Assembly (NCBI GenBank): GCA_002477565.1
Contig: DLQL01000106.1
Location: 1 to 18,219 of the forward strand
Length of the DNA: 18,219 nt
Origin: Flavobacteriaceae bacterium UBA7433
GTDB lineage: Bacteria; Bacteroidota; Bacteroidia; Flavobacteriales; Flavobacteriaceae
Direction: 5' to 3'
In this document: in pieces, positions 7,891 through 13,879 of the stretch
Layout: each line of letters opens with the position of its first letter
How positions within the stretch are numbered: position 1 is the first letter of the stretch
Notes under the pieces: model-generated
Seen by the model: the letters and a program-made list of their open reading frames with translations, nothing else
Told to the model about the DNA's origin: nothing
Database searches by the model: none
Made by a program: the position numbers and the translations under genes

Positions 7891-7919
7891 CTTTTTTGTT
7901 TCTAGGGCGCCGTTTTTGA

Positions 7920-8765
7920 CTAAAAATCCCATCGCAGGTCTTTGGGTTGTAAATCAGGCAATTTGTATAAGTTTTGTGTGTTAGAAGCGCGTTCGCTTCC
8001 GATATCCATTAAATATTCAATGAGGGCATTTCTTGTTTTTTTGTATTCCTCACTGTCGTTCAAAGCGGCTTTGTCTCTCGGTCTTTCGATGTCGATCTTA
8101 AACTCAGGACCCAAGGTTGCATTGGGGCCTGGACGCAATGGGATGATTCTGTCTGCCATGTAAAGACCTTCGTCCACATCGTTGGTGATCAACAAAGCGG
8201 TGCGTTTGTTTTTGTTCCAAATGTTTAAAATTTCGTCTTGCAGATTGCCCCGCGTCAAGGCGTCTAAGGCACCCAAGGGCTCGTCCATCAAAATCATTTC
8301 CGGGTCCATAGAGAGCGCTCTTGCGACCGATACTCGTTGCCGCATTCCACCGGAAAGTTCTTTGGGTCTTTTGTTGATGGCCGGAGAAAGGCTCACGAGG
8401 TCTACGTATTCTTTGATCCGTGCGTCTCGAAATGCTTTGGTCTCGTTTGGAAAGGCCTCTTTGACGGCCATTTCTACATTTTGGTATACGGTAAGCCAAG
8501 GCAAGAGCGAGTAATTTTGAAAAATCACTCCCCTTTCATGGCTTGTGTCTCTGACGGGTTTTCCTTTGAACAAGACTTCCCCGCTTGTTGGGGTATCGAG
8601 GCCGTTGATCAAATTGACCAAGGTTGTTTTTCCACTTCCTGTAAATCCTACAATGGCGACAAATTCTCCTTCTTCTATGTGCAGGTTGATTTTGTCCAAG
8701 ACATGGGAAGTGCTGTCTCCAGTGCCAAAGGTTTTTGAGACGTTGTTGAGTTCTAAATAGGCCAT
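7920..8765 (-). CDS. nrtC: Nitrate ABC transporter ATP-binding protein, NrtC type
   Basis: This 281-residue ATPase is the partner of NrtD. Walker A is GFTGSGKTT (40-48), Q-loop Q83, the signature is a normal LSGGM (137-141) and Walker B is ILMDEP (D161, E162). The H-loop reads ITNDVDEG, so the switch histidine is replaced by N195. The phrases ADRIIPL, PGPNATLGP and IERPRDKAAL place it in the nitrate/cyanate/taurine group of ATPases. It follows nrtB by 30 bp on the same strand and so belongs to the same operon. Cyanobacterial NrtC carries a substrate-binding-like C-terminal domain; this one does not. The naming as nrtC rather than nrtD follows gene order only. Confidence 0.9.
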   Translation of the reverse strand: MAYLELNNVSKTFGTGDSTSHVLDKINLHIEEGEFVAIVGFTGSGKTTLVNLINGLDTPTSGEVLFKGKPVRDTSHERGVIFQNYSLLPWLTVYQNVEMAVKEAFPNETKAFRDARIKEYVDLVSLSPAINKRPKELSGGMRQRVSVARALSMDPEMILMDEPLGALDALTRGNLQDEILNIWNKNKRTALLITNDVDEGLYMADRIIPLRPGPNATLGPEFKIDIERPRDKAALNDSEEYKKTRNALIEYLMDIGSERASNTQNLYKLPDLQPKDLRWDF

Positions 8766-8795
8766 TTTTATTGGTTTTTTTGTTGAAACGCTTGG

Positions 8796-9896
8796 TTAAA
8801 TTCCTTCATTTTTGTCAAACGAAATAAATTTTTGAATGGTCAACATGATCCGATCCAATAAGAATCCGATGAATCCGATGACAAACATGGCGACAATGAT
8901 TTTTGAATTGGAGTCGTTGGCACCATTTTGAAATTCTTCCCAGACAAAAGAACCCAACCCGGGACTTTGTGCGAGCAATTCGATCGCAATCAAGACCATC
9001 CAAGCGACAGAAAGTGTGATGCGAAGCCCTGTAAAAATCAAGGGCAAAGAAGCGGGGAGAATGACCTTAAATATTTTTTGAAGTGCGCCGAGTTTCAATA
9101 CTTTGGCGACATTGATATAATCTTTGTCTACAGAGGAAACACCCATGGCAGTATTCACCAAGGTGGCCCACATAGAACACAGACCAACACTGATAAAGGA
9201 GATGATAAAAGAAGTGTCTCCAGTTGCGTCTTTGGTCATGGTTTTTACAATCATAAAAACCAACAGCAACCAAACCACTGGGGATACGGGTTTGAGAATT
9301 TGAATCAACCAATTGAAAGAAGTTCGCAGCGTTTCACTCAAGCCGATGATGATCCCAATAGGGGTGGCGATCAAAAGAGCCAATAGAAATCCGGCAAATA
9401 CGGTTTTGATACTCGTTTTGATTTGATCCACAAAAGAGGGTCTCCCTGTGTATACAATCGGTTCTTTTCCCTGAGCGACTCGCTTCTCGTTGAGAGCAGC
9501 AGTTCTCAATTTAAAGGCTTTTTTGTCAGCGGTAATTGTGTTGTGGTCCTTTAAAAGTAGTTTGTAAGATGCCCAAACTTGGCTCGGTGACGGCAAGGTG
9601 TTGGGCTGGCAGCTAAGGTCTCCAGATTCGATGCAGGCTTTGACCTTGTCTGCTTCTACTTGACCTTGTTCTTTGCGTGCTTTTTCTATGGTGTAGTTGG
9701 CTTCAGTATTGAACAACGATTTGGATCCGGTGTACCAAACTCCTAAAAATAAGAGAATGGAAGCAATGGGCGCCACAATTTTTTTTAAAATTTCGATTGT
9801 GTTTTTTTTGGAGTCTTCTCCAGCAGCCAAACGGACGACCGGTTCTAAAAAACCAAGTCCGAGAAAGCGAAGTGTACGTAAGATGGCATCTTTCAT
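8796..9896 (-). CDS. nrtB: Nitrate ABC transporter permease
   Basis: A 366-residue inner-membrane permease. A first membrane segment lies at about 37-57 (VAPIASILLFLGVWYTG). A hydrophilic stretch of about 100 residues follows before the core permease region (from about 165, SIKTVFAGFLLALLIATPIG). The coupling loop is readable as NVAKVLKLGALQKIFKVILP, matching the EAA-type motif of ABC permeases. Five further membrane segments are evident. NrtB proteins are usually 270-300 residues, so the insert between the first and second segments makes this one long; it carries two cysteines (ACIESGDLSC) and many charged residues and would face the periplasm. It lies 147 bp after nrtA, and that gap holds a strong stem-loop. 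Confidence 0.9.
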   Translation of the reverse strand: MKDAILRTLRFLGLGFLEPVVRLAAGEDSKKNTIEILKKIVAPIASILLFLGVWYTGSKSLFNTEANYTIEKARKEQGQVEADKVKACIESGDLSCQPNTLPSPSQVWASYKLLLKDHNTITADKKAFKLRTAALNEKRVAQGKEPIVYTGRPSFVDQIKTSIKTVFAGFLLALLIATPIGIIIGLSETLRTSFNWLIQILKPVSPVVWLLLVFMIVKTMTKDATGDTSFIISFISVGLCSMWATLVNTAMGVSSVDKDYINVAKVLKLGALQKIFKVILPASLPLIFTGLRITLSVAWMVLIAIELLAQSPGLGSFVWEEFQNGANDSNSKIIVAMFVIGFIGFLLDRIMLTIQKFISFDKNEGI

Positions 9897-9948
9897 TTTT
9901 GTTAGCGTTTGATTGGTGTTGTCTCTTTAAGGAGTTTTTTTGTCAAAG

Positions 9949-9980
9949 AGGAGCACTTGCATGTACCATCAAGTGCTCCT
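9949..9980 (-). other. 11-bp stem-loop between nrtA and nrtB
   Basis: AGGAGCACTTG (9949-9959) pairs perfectly with CAAGTGCTCCT (9970-9980) around a 10-nt loop. On the minus-strand transcript the 3' arm is followed by CUUUGACA, which is too poor in U for an efficient terminator. It could be a partial terminator, or a structure that protects the 3' end of nrtA RNA so that the binding protein is made in excess over the permease. The arms are seen; the role is inferred. Confidence 0.7.
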
Positions 9981-10043
9981 TTTTAACTTTTTTGAATTCT
10001 TTGATCTGTTTTAGGTTTCTTTTAAAAAACCTTAAATAAGGTC

Positions 10044-11417
10044 TTAGTCTTTGTTTCCGATTTTGAAACTGTTGATGTAACCGATTGGGTCTTTGGCATC
10101 GTAGGTTTTTCCATCGATAAAGTCTGTTGTAGCCGGTTTGTATCCGTCTGTTTCTGGGATGTCAGATGCTGGGATTTTTCCTTCAGCAGCCAATATTTTT
10201 GCTGCTTTGGTCCAAATGTCAGGTCTGTAAATGTCCTTGATTTTTTCTCCGTACCATTCCGCAGGTTTTGCATCGGGTATTTGACCCCATCTTCTCATTT
10301 GAGTCAAGAACCAAACTCCATCAGAGTAGAAGGGGTAGGTGGCGTTGTATCGGTAGAATACGTTGAAATCAGGCATGGAACGTTTGTCTCCTTTTTCAAA
10401 TTCAAAGGTACCTGTCATCGAGTTGGCCAAGACCACTTCGTCAGCTCCTACATATTGAGACATGGATAGTATTTTCACTGCCTCTGATCTGTTGCCTGGA
10501 GTGTCCAACCATTTTCCTGCTCGGATCAATGCTTTTGTAACGGCAACTGCGGTGTTTGGATACTGCTCGACAAATTTTTTGGTCATGACAAATACTTTTT
10601 CTGGATTGTTTTTCCAGATGTCGTAATTTGTAACTACAGGCACACCAATGCCTTTGAAAACCGCTTGTTGGTTCCATGGTTCTCCTACACAGTAGCCATA
10701 AATGGTACCTGCTTCAAGAGTGGCAGGCATTTGTGGCGGAGGGGTTACAGAAAGTAAGACTTCTGCATCTACTTGACCTTGGATGTTTTCTTTGGTGTAC
10801 ATTCCTGGGTGGATGCCATCGGCAGCAAGCCAGTAACGGATTTCGTAATTGTGTGTAGATACGGGGAAGACCATTCCCATTTTAAAGGCGTTTCCTTTTT
10901 CATTGTAGGCTTTGATAGCGGGTTTCAAAGTTTCCGCTTTGATCGGGTGGACAGGTTTTCCGTCTGCACCGGTTGGGATGTTTGGTTTCATCATGGACCA
11001 CACGTCGTTGGAAACCGTGATTCCGTTTCCGTTCAAGTCCATTGAAAACGGGGTGACCAAGTCTGCTTGACGACCGAAACCAGCTCCAGCAGCGATGGGT
11101 TGTCCTGCCAACATGTGCGACCCATCTAGTTGTCCATCAATGACTCGGTCTAAAATATTTTTCCAATTGGATTGTGCTTCCACGGATACAAAAAGACCTT
11201 CTTCTTCAAAGAAACCTTTTTCTTTTGCGATGGCAAGGGGGGCCATGTCTGTCAATTTGATAAAACCAAAGGTCAATTGGGGTTTTTCGATTTCCAAAGA
11301 GCTTGTCGCTACGGGCGCCGTTTTTTCTTCTGTGTTTTTCTTTTTCGTTTTTTCACCACATGCAATTGCGAATAGCAAAGAGGCAAACAAAGTGATTTTT
11401 AAAGTTGTTGTTTTCAT
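10044..11417 (-). CDS. nrtA: Nitrate-binding periplasmic lipoprotein of the ABC importer
   Basis: The 457-residue protein begins with a lipoprotein signal (LLFAIAC, C20 as the lipidated cysteine) and a charged linker. It continues with a NrtA/CmpA/SsuA-type binding domain: LTFGFIKLTDMAPLAIAKEKGFF, then LDGSHMLAGQPIAAGAG, and later YCVGEPWNQQAV. Length fits the NrtA/CmpA family (about 440-450). The residues after C20 are GEKTKKKN, without the acidic run of the Bacteroidota surface-export signal, so a periplasm-facing location is likely. It would capture nitrate (possibly nitrite) and deliver it to NrtB. It is the first gene of the nrtABCD operon, read from a -7 element at 11479-11486. Confidence 0.93.
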   Translation of the reverse strand: MKTTTLKITLFASLLFAIACGEKTKKKNTEEKTAPVATSSLEIEKPQLTFGFIKLTDMAPLAIAKEKGFFEEEGLFVSVEAQSNWKNILDRVIDGQLDGSHMLAGQPIAAGAGFGRQADLVTPFSMDLNGNGITVSNDVWSMMKPNIPTGADGKPVHPIKAETLKPAIKAYNEKGNAFKMGMVFPVSTHNYEIRYWLAADGIHPGMYTKENIQGQVDAEVLLSVTPPPQMPATLEAGTIYGYCVGEPWNQQAVFKGIGVPVVTNYDIWKNNPEKVFVMTKKFVEQYPNTAVAVTKALIRAGKWLDTPGNRSEAVKILSMSQYVGADEVVLANSMTGTFEFEKGDKRSMPDFNVFYRYNATYPFYSDGVWFLTQMRRWGQIPDAKPAEWYGEKIKDIYRPDIWTKAAKILAAEGKIPASDIPETDGYKPATTDFIDGKTYDAKDPIGYINSFKIGNKD

Positions 11418-11478
11418 AGAAATTGTTTTAAAGATTTCCCTCCCTTAGAAGGTGTTTGTTTCGTTGTTATGAATGGTA

Positions 11479-11486
11479 CAAATATA
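11479..11486 (-). promoter_or_regulatory. -7 element of the nrtABCD promoter
   Basis: The minus strand reads TATATTTG (TAnnTTTG), predicting a start near 11473 and a leader of about 55 nt before nrtA. The motif B copy at 11572-11591 is about 108 bp upstream, too far for direct class II contact. Confidence 0.5.
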
Positions 11487-11571
11487 AAGGGGCCTTTTGT
11501 TTTAAAGAGTGGGTATTCATAGTGTAGAACAAGTTTTTACACGGTTTTAAAAGAGGATATTTACAAGTAAA

Positions 11572-11591
11572 AAACTGCTTTATAGCAGGAA
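11572..11591. promoter_or_regulatory. Motif B dyad upstream of nrtA
   Basis: AAACTGCT-TTAT-AGCAGGAA: an exact left half, a 4-bp spacer and a right half with two changes. On the minus strand the same bases could fold as a small hairpin (CUGCU/AGCAG) followed by six U, so it might be a second weak terminator for the regulator gene upstream. I favour an operator because a strong terminator already lies just before it. Confidence 0.4.
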
Positions 11592-11607
11592 ATTTTTAAC
11601 GTTTTCC

Positions 11608-11635
11608 AAAAAAAAAGCAACCTAGATTGGTTGCT
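11608..11635 (-). terminator. Rho-independent terminator of the first FNR-like gene
   Basis: AGCAACC/GGTTGCT forms a 7-bp stem (11616-11622 with 11629-11635) around a 6-nt loop. On the minus strand it is followed by eight U. It lies 22 bp after the stop codon of the 11658-12362 gene. Confidence 0.88.
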
Positions 11636-11657
11636 CTTTGAATCACAGCGTGTTGGG

Positions 11658-12362
11658 TTAGCTGTTGGGTGAATAGGTGTGTTTTGAAATTTCGTTTTGA
11701 AGTGTCTCAAAATCCAAGATGCCTAATTTTCTTCCTTTTGCATTGAGCAAGCCCTCTTTTTTTAGGGTAGATAAGATTCGGATTACTTGTTCTTCAGTAG
11801 TGCCTGAATAATCAGCGTAATCTTTCCTGCTAAGGCGGATGTTCAGCAGTTGGTCTGTTGATCCAAACTTTCTGTCCATAAACAAAAGTGTGTCAATCAC
11901 GCGTTCTCTTACGGACATTTGCGCTAATTTACGAACCCGTGTTTCGCTTTCACTCAATTCGTCTGCGTAAAAGAGCATAAAATCGAAGGTCAATTTTGGG
12001 ATGTTTAAAAGGATGTTTTTCAAATCTTCTTTTGAGAAGTAACAGAGCGTTGAGTCTTCTAAGGCTTGTGCAGAAATGGAATAGTATTTTGAGGAACCAA
12101 AGCCTCCGCGATGACCAATGATTTCTCCGTCTTTGGCAAATCGAACAATTTGTTCTCTGTCATTGACACCTGTTTTGACGACTTTTACTTTTCCTTCGTA
12201 GGCAAAAAACAAACCATGTGCCGGCGTGCCTTCCATGATAAATTGTTGTGATTTCTTACATTTAATGGTGTGTTTGTTTTTTAAAAAATCTGCGAGTCTT
12301 GGGTCTGTACTGTTTTTGTTGATCAAACAGTTTTTATTTTTACAAGTAATACAGTCGGCCAT
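11658..12362 (-). CDS. Crp/Fnr-family regulator, FNR-like with four-cysteine set (first paralog)
   Basis: Numbered from the ATG at 12362 the protein has 234 residues, exactly the length of its neighbour, and both begin M-x-D-C-x-x-C. An upstream GTG at 12440 would add 26 residues rich in Q, P, T and N with no counterpart in the paralog; it also sits at the predicted transcription start, so I reject it. Cysteines C4, C7 and C12 form a CxxCx4C motif. C107 lies in ALEDSTLCYF, which aligns with the region around C122 of E. coli FNR (recalled as ALETSMVC); C35 is additional. The cyclic-nucleotide-like barrel spans about 35-130, followed by a long dimer helix and a helix-turn-helix with GTTEEQVIRI as recognition helix. 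A role as an O2-, NO- or redox-responsive regulator of this island is inferred. Confidence 0.9.
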   Translation of the reverse strand: MADCITCKNKNCLINKNSTDPRLADFLKNKHTIKCKKSQQFIMEGTPAHGLFFAYEGKVKVVKTGVNDREQIVRFAKDGEIIGHRGGFGSSKYYSISAQALEDSTLCYFSKEDLKNILLNIPKLTFDFMLFYADELSESETRVRKLAQMSVRERVIDTLLFMDRKFGSTDQLLNIRLSRKDYADYSGTTEEQVIRILSTLKKEGLLNAKGRKLGILDFETLQNEISKHTYSPNS

Positions 12363-12445
12363 TTGGAAGGAGTTTGTTTGGTTTGTTGGCGGTTTTTGTG
12401 TCTGTTGCTCTGGGGCTGTTCCACTATTTGATAGTTTCACGCTTG

Positions 12446-12453
12446 CAAAGTTA
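12446..12453 (-). promoter_or_regulatory. -7 element of the first FNR-like gene
   Basis: The minus strand reads TAACTTTG (TAnnTTTG). Transcription would begin near 12440, giving a leader of about 78 nt before the ATG at 12362. This supports the shorter start. Confidence 0.5.
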
Positions 12454-12517
12454 GCAGATAAGAAAGGGATATTACATGCAAATACACCGCGTAAAAAATC
12501 CTTTTACAGCATGCTTA

Positions 12518-12537
12518 AAACTGTCTTTTAGCAGTTT
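12518..12537. promoter_or_regulatory. Motif B dyad between the two FNR-like genes
   Basis: AAACTGTC-TTTT-AGCAGTTT: the outer six bases of each half are perfectly inverted and the right half is exact. It begins 7 bp after the stop codon of the second FNR-like gene and lies about 87 bp upstream of the predicted start of the first. It could alternatively serve as a weak A/T-rich terminator hairpin for the upstream gene. Confidence 0.4.
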
Positions 12538-12544
12538 TGAAACC

Positions 12545-13249
12545 TTAGCTATCCAGAAAGTAATTGTGTTCGGAAATCTCTTTTTTTAACAGAGAGATGT
12601 TTGCGATGCCAATTTTTTTTCCTTTGGATTTGAGGAGGCTTTCTTTTTTGAGGCTCGAGATGATTCGAATCACTTGTTCTTCTGTAGTCCCGGCAAAGTC
12701 TGCAAAATCTTTTCTAGGAAGTTGGATATTGAAAAACCCATCTTCTGACTGTCCAAACTTTCTGTTGATGTATAAAAAGGAGTCAATGACTTTTTCTCGA
12801 ACGGTCATTTGTGCAAATTTTCGCACTTTTGTTTCGGAGCGGTTGAGCTCTTCAGAATAAAATAACATCATGTCAAAGGTCAATTCAGGAACGTCACGCA
12901 GCATTTTTACCATCACTTCATTGGTGAAGTTGCACAAAAAGGTTTCTTTGATGGCGAGGGCTCCAATGGGGTAGTTTTTTCCAGCGCCAAAACCGCGATG
13001 CCCGATGATTTCTCCATCATGGGCAAACCGCACAATTTGTTCCCTTCCATAAATACCCGTCTTTACCACTTTTACCTGTCCTTTTCTAACAAAAAAGAGG
13101 CCGTGAGCTGGAGCTCCTTCCATGATAAATTGTTGTGCTTTTTTGCATTTTATGTTGTGCTTTTCAACAATGTACTTTTCTATCTTCGGGTTTTTAAGAT
13201 TCTTTTTTATCAAGCAATTGGTGTTCTCACAAGCAAAACAGTCTGTCAT
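12545..13249 (-). CDS. Crp/Fnr-family regulator, FNR-like with four-cysteine set (second paralog)
   Basis: A 234-residue paralog of the neighbouring regulator, similar over the whole length. It keeps C4, C7 and C12 (CFACENTNC), the additional C35, and C106 in IKETFLCNF at the place of E. coli FNR C122, the set expected to hold an oxygen- or NO-sensitive [4Fe-4S] cluster. The recognition helix GTTEEQVIRI is identical to that of the first paralog, so both probably read the same DNA site. The E and R that contact the operator in CRP and FNR are kept; the serine of FNR is replaced by isoleucine. The gene is divergent from nirB and has its own promoter, with a degenerate motif A dyad near -39. The start ATG at 13249 lies about 27 nt below the predicted transcription start. 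Confidence 0.92.
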   Translation of the reverse strand: MTDCFACENTNCLIKKNLKNPKIEKYIVEKHNIKCKKAQQFIMEGAPAHGLFFVRKGQVKVVKTGIYGREQIVRFAHDGEIIGHRGFGAGKNYPIGALAIKETFLCNFTNEVMVKMLRDVPELTFDMMLFYSEELNRSETKVRKFAQMTVREKVIDSFLYINRKFGQSEDGFFNIQLPRKDFADFAGTTEEQVIRIISSLKKESLLKSKGKKIGIANISLLKKEISEHNYFLDS

Positions 13250-13281
13250 AATTGTAGATTTAATGGATCAACATACGCTTG

Positions 13282-13289
13282 CAAAATTA
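13282..13289 (-). promoter_or_regulatory. -7 element of the second FNR-like gene
   Basis: The minus strand reads TAATTTTG, identical to the -7 element of nirB. The predicted start is near 13276, with a leader of about 27 nt. Confidence 0.55.
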
Positions 13290-13306
13290 GCATAAATTTC
13301 TAAATA

Positions 13307-13322
13307 TACGTATAAATACTTA
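13307..13322. promoter_or_regulatory. Motif A dyad ahead of the second FNR-like gene
   Basis: TACGTA-TAAA-TACTTA has the same 6-4-6 layout as the sites ahead of nirB and the nitrate reductase, with one mismatch in the second half. Its centre is about 39 bp upstream of the predicted start. A further single TACGTA lies at 13337-13342. This suggests the regulator gene is co-regulated with the two reductases or is self-regulated. Confidence 0.5.
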
Positions 13323-13426
13323 ATTTTTTATGACAATACGTAGTTTAAAACCTCCCAGACTTGTTTTTTTCCAAAGATTTTCATCTTTATTGACTCTTCA
13401 AATAATTTTTGAAACACAGCTAGCGC

Positions 13427-13525
13427 CTATAGTTTGGTTGTATTCGATTGCTTTTCAATAATTGGGGTGTATTCGTTTGGTATCCGTACGACAAAGTTGG
13501 AGGGAGTTCTGTTGTCTGATTCCAT
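13427..13525 (-). CDS. Short hypothetical frame or gene remnant
   Basis: The ATG at 13525 opens a 32-codon frame (MESDNRTPSNFVVRIP and on to a TAG). In the same frame the protein-like reading extends upstream for about 14 codons to a TAA, beyond which another 9-codon piece starting with ATG is found. The composition is protein-like, but I recognise no family and see no ribosome site. It may be a small protein, a broken gene, or chance. It lies between two divergent promoters, where a functional coding gene is less expected. Confidence 0.2.
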   Translation of the reverse strand: MESDNRTPSNFVVRIPNEYTPIIEKQSNTTKL

Positions 13526-13684
13526 GAAATGTTCAATTCGTTGTAGATGATTTCTTGGATTGAAGTGTTTTTACGAATGTTGCTTGTTCGTAGAATTCAT
13601 CTTTTTAGGATGCAGTACGGGGATTAGAAACGGAGCGGGTCGGCACTAAAAACTCCTGTATTTCTTTCCAAACAGGTCCAGTGT

Positions 13685-13692
13685 AAACTGCT
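13685..13692 (+). promoter_or_regulatory. Motif B half-site in the nirB divergent region
   Basis: An exact AAACTGCT is followed by TTTAT and then AACATGTT, which matches the degenerate half of the porin site (CATGTT) but with a 5-bp instead of a 4-bp spacer. It lies about 170 bp before the predicted nirB start. Confidence 0.3.
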
Positions 13693-13819
13693 TTTATAAC
13701 ATGTTTGGATATGGTTTTAGTAATTATCAATTCTTTTTTGAAGGAGATGTCAATTTTTAGGGTTTTTTTTTAATAAACAGATAATAATGCCATCATTCCT
13801 TGATTTTGCAATCCAAAAG

Positions 13820-13837
13820 TTACGTATATATACGTAA
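13820..13837. promoter_or_regulatory. Perfect 18-bp palindrome (motif A) ahead of nirB
   Basis: TTACGTATATATACGTAA is its own reverse complement without a mismatch. Read as half-sites it is ACGTA-N4-TACGT, the 14-bp spacing of FNR-type operators with G at the conserved contact position. It ends 7 bp before the nirB -7 element and is centred about 29 bp before the predicted start. One further TACGTA lies at 13872-13877, three bases before the start codon. Confidence 0.7.
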
Positions 13838-13844
13838 AATAGAT

Positions 13845-13852
13845 TAATTTTG
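13845..13852 (+). promoter_or_regulatory. -7 element of the nirB promoter
   Basis: TAATTTTG fits TAnnTTTG. The start would be near 13858, giving a very short leader of about 22 nt before the nirB ATG at 13880. No Shine-Dalgarno sequence is visible. Confidence 0.6.
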
Positions 13853-13879
13853 CCGTAGGAACAGATAAAACTACGTATT

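Larger units (their letters stand above)
13345..13800. other. Long divergent intergenic region without a convincing gene
   Basis: The stretch between the second FNR-like gene and nirB is the only long gap in an otherwise compact island. It contains a short minus-strand reading frame (13427-13525), an isolated motif B half-site (13685-13692) and no recognisable RNA gene. Several frames look protein-like for 15-45 codons and then meet stops, which could mean the remains of a lost gene. I cannot name a parent family. Confidence 0.4.

Noticed and set aside
8928..9386. Plus-strand frame of 152 codons opposite nrtB
   Set aside because: Low-complexity, cation-rich product opposite well-conserved permease segments; a shadow of nrtB.
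11505..11526. Degenerate dyad at about -42 of nrtA (AGTGGG-TATT-CATAGT)
   Set aside because: Only a few positions are symmetric and the conserved CA of the second half is missing; not enough to call an operator.
12363..12440. N-terminal extension of the first FNR-like protein from a GTG at 12440
   Set aside because: The 26 extra residues are Q/P/T/N-rich, the paralog lacks them, and the GTG coincides with the predicted transcription start; the ATG at 12362 gives equal lengths for both paralogs.
12472..12494. TTAC and GTAA ends flanking 15 bp ahead of the first FNR-like gene, a possible motif A site
   Set aside because: The spacing is 5 bp too long and the inner bases do not match; only a weak resemblance to TACGTA-N4-TACGTA.
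13748..13774. Tiny frame after AAGGAG (MSIFRVFF) upstream of nirB, a possible leader peptide
   Set aside because: Eight codons in a T-rich run, no regulatory codon pattern, and it lies upstream of the predicted nirB transcription start.
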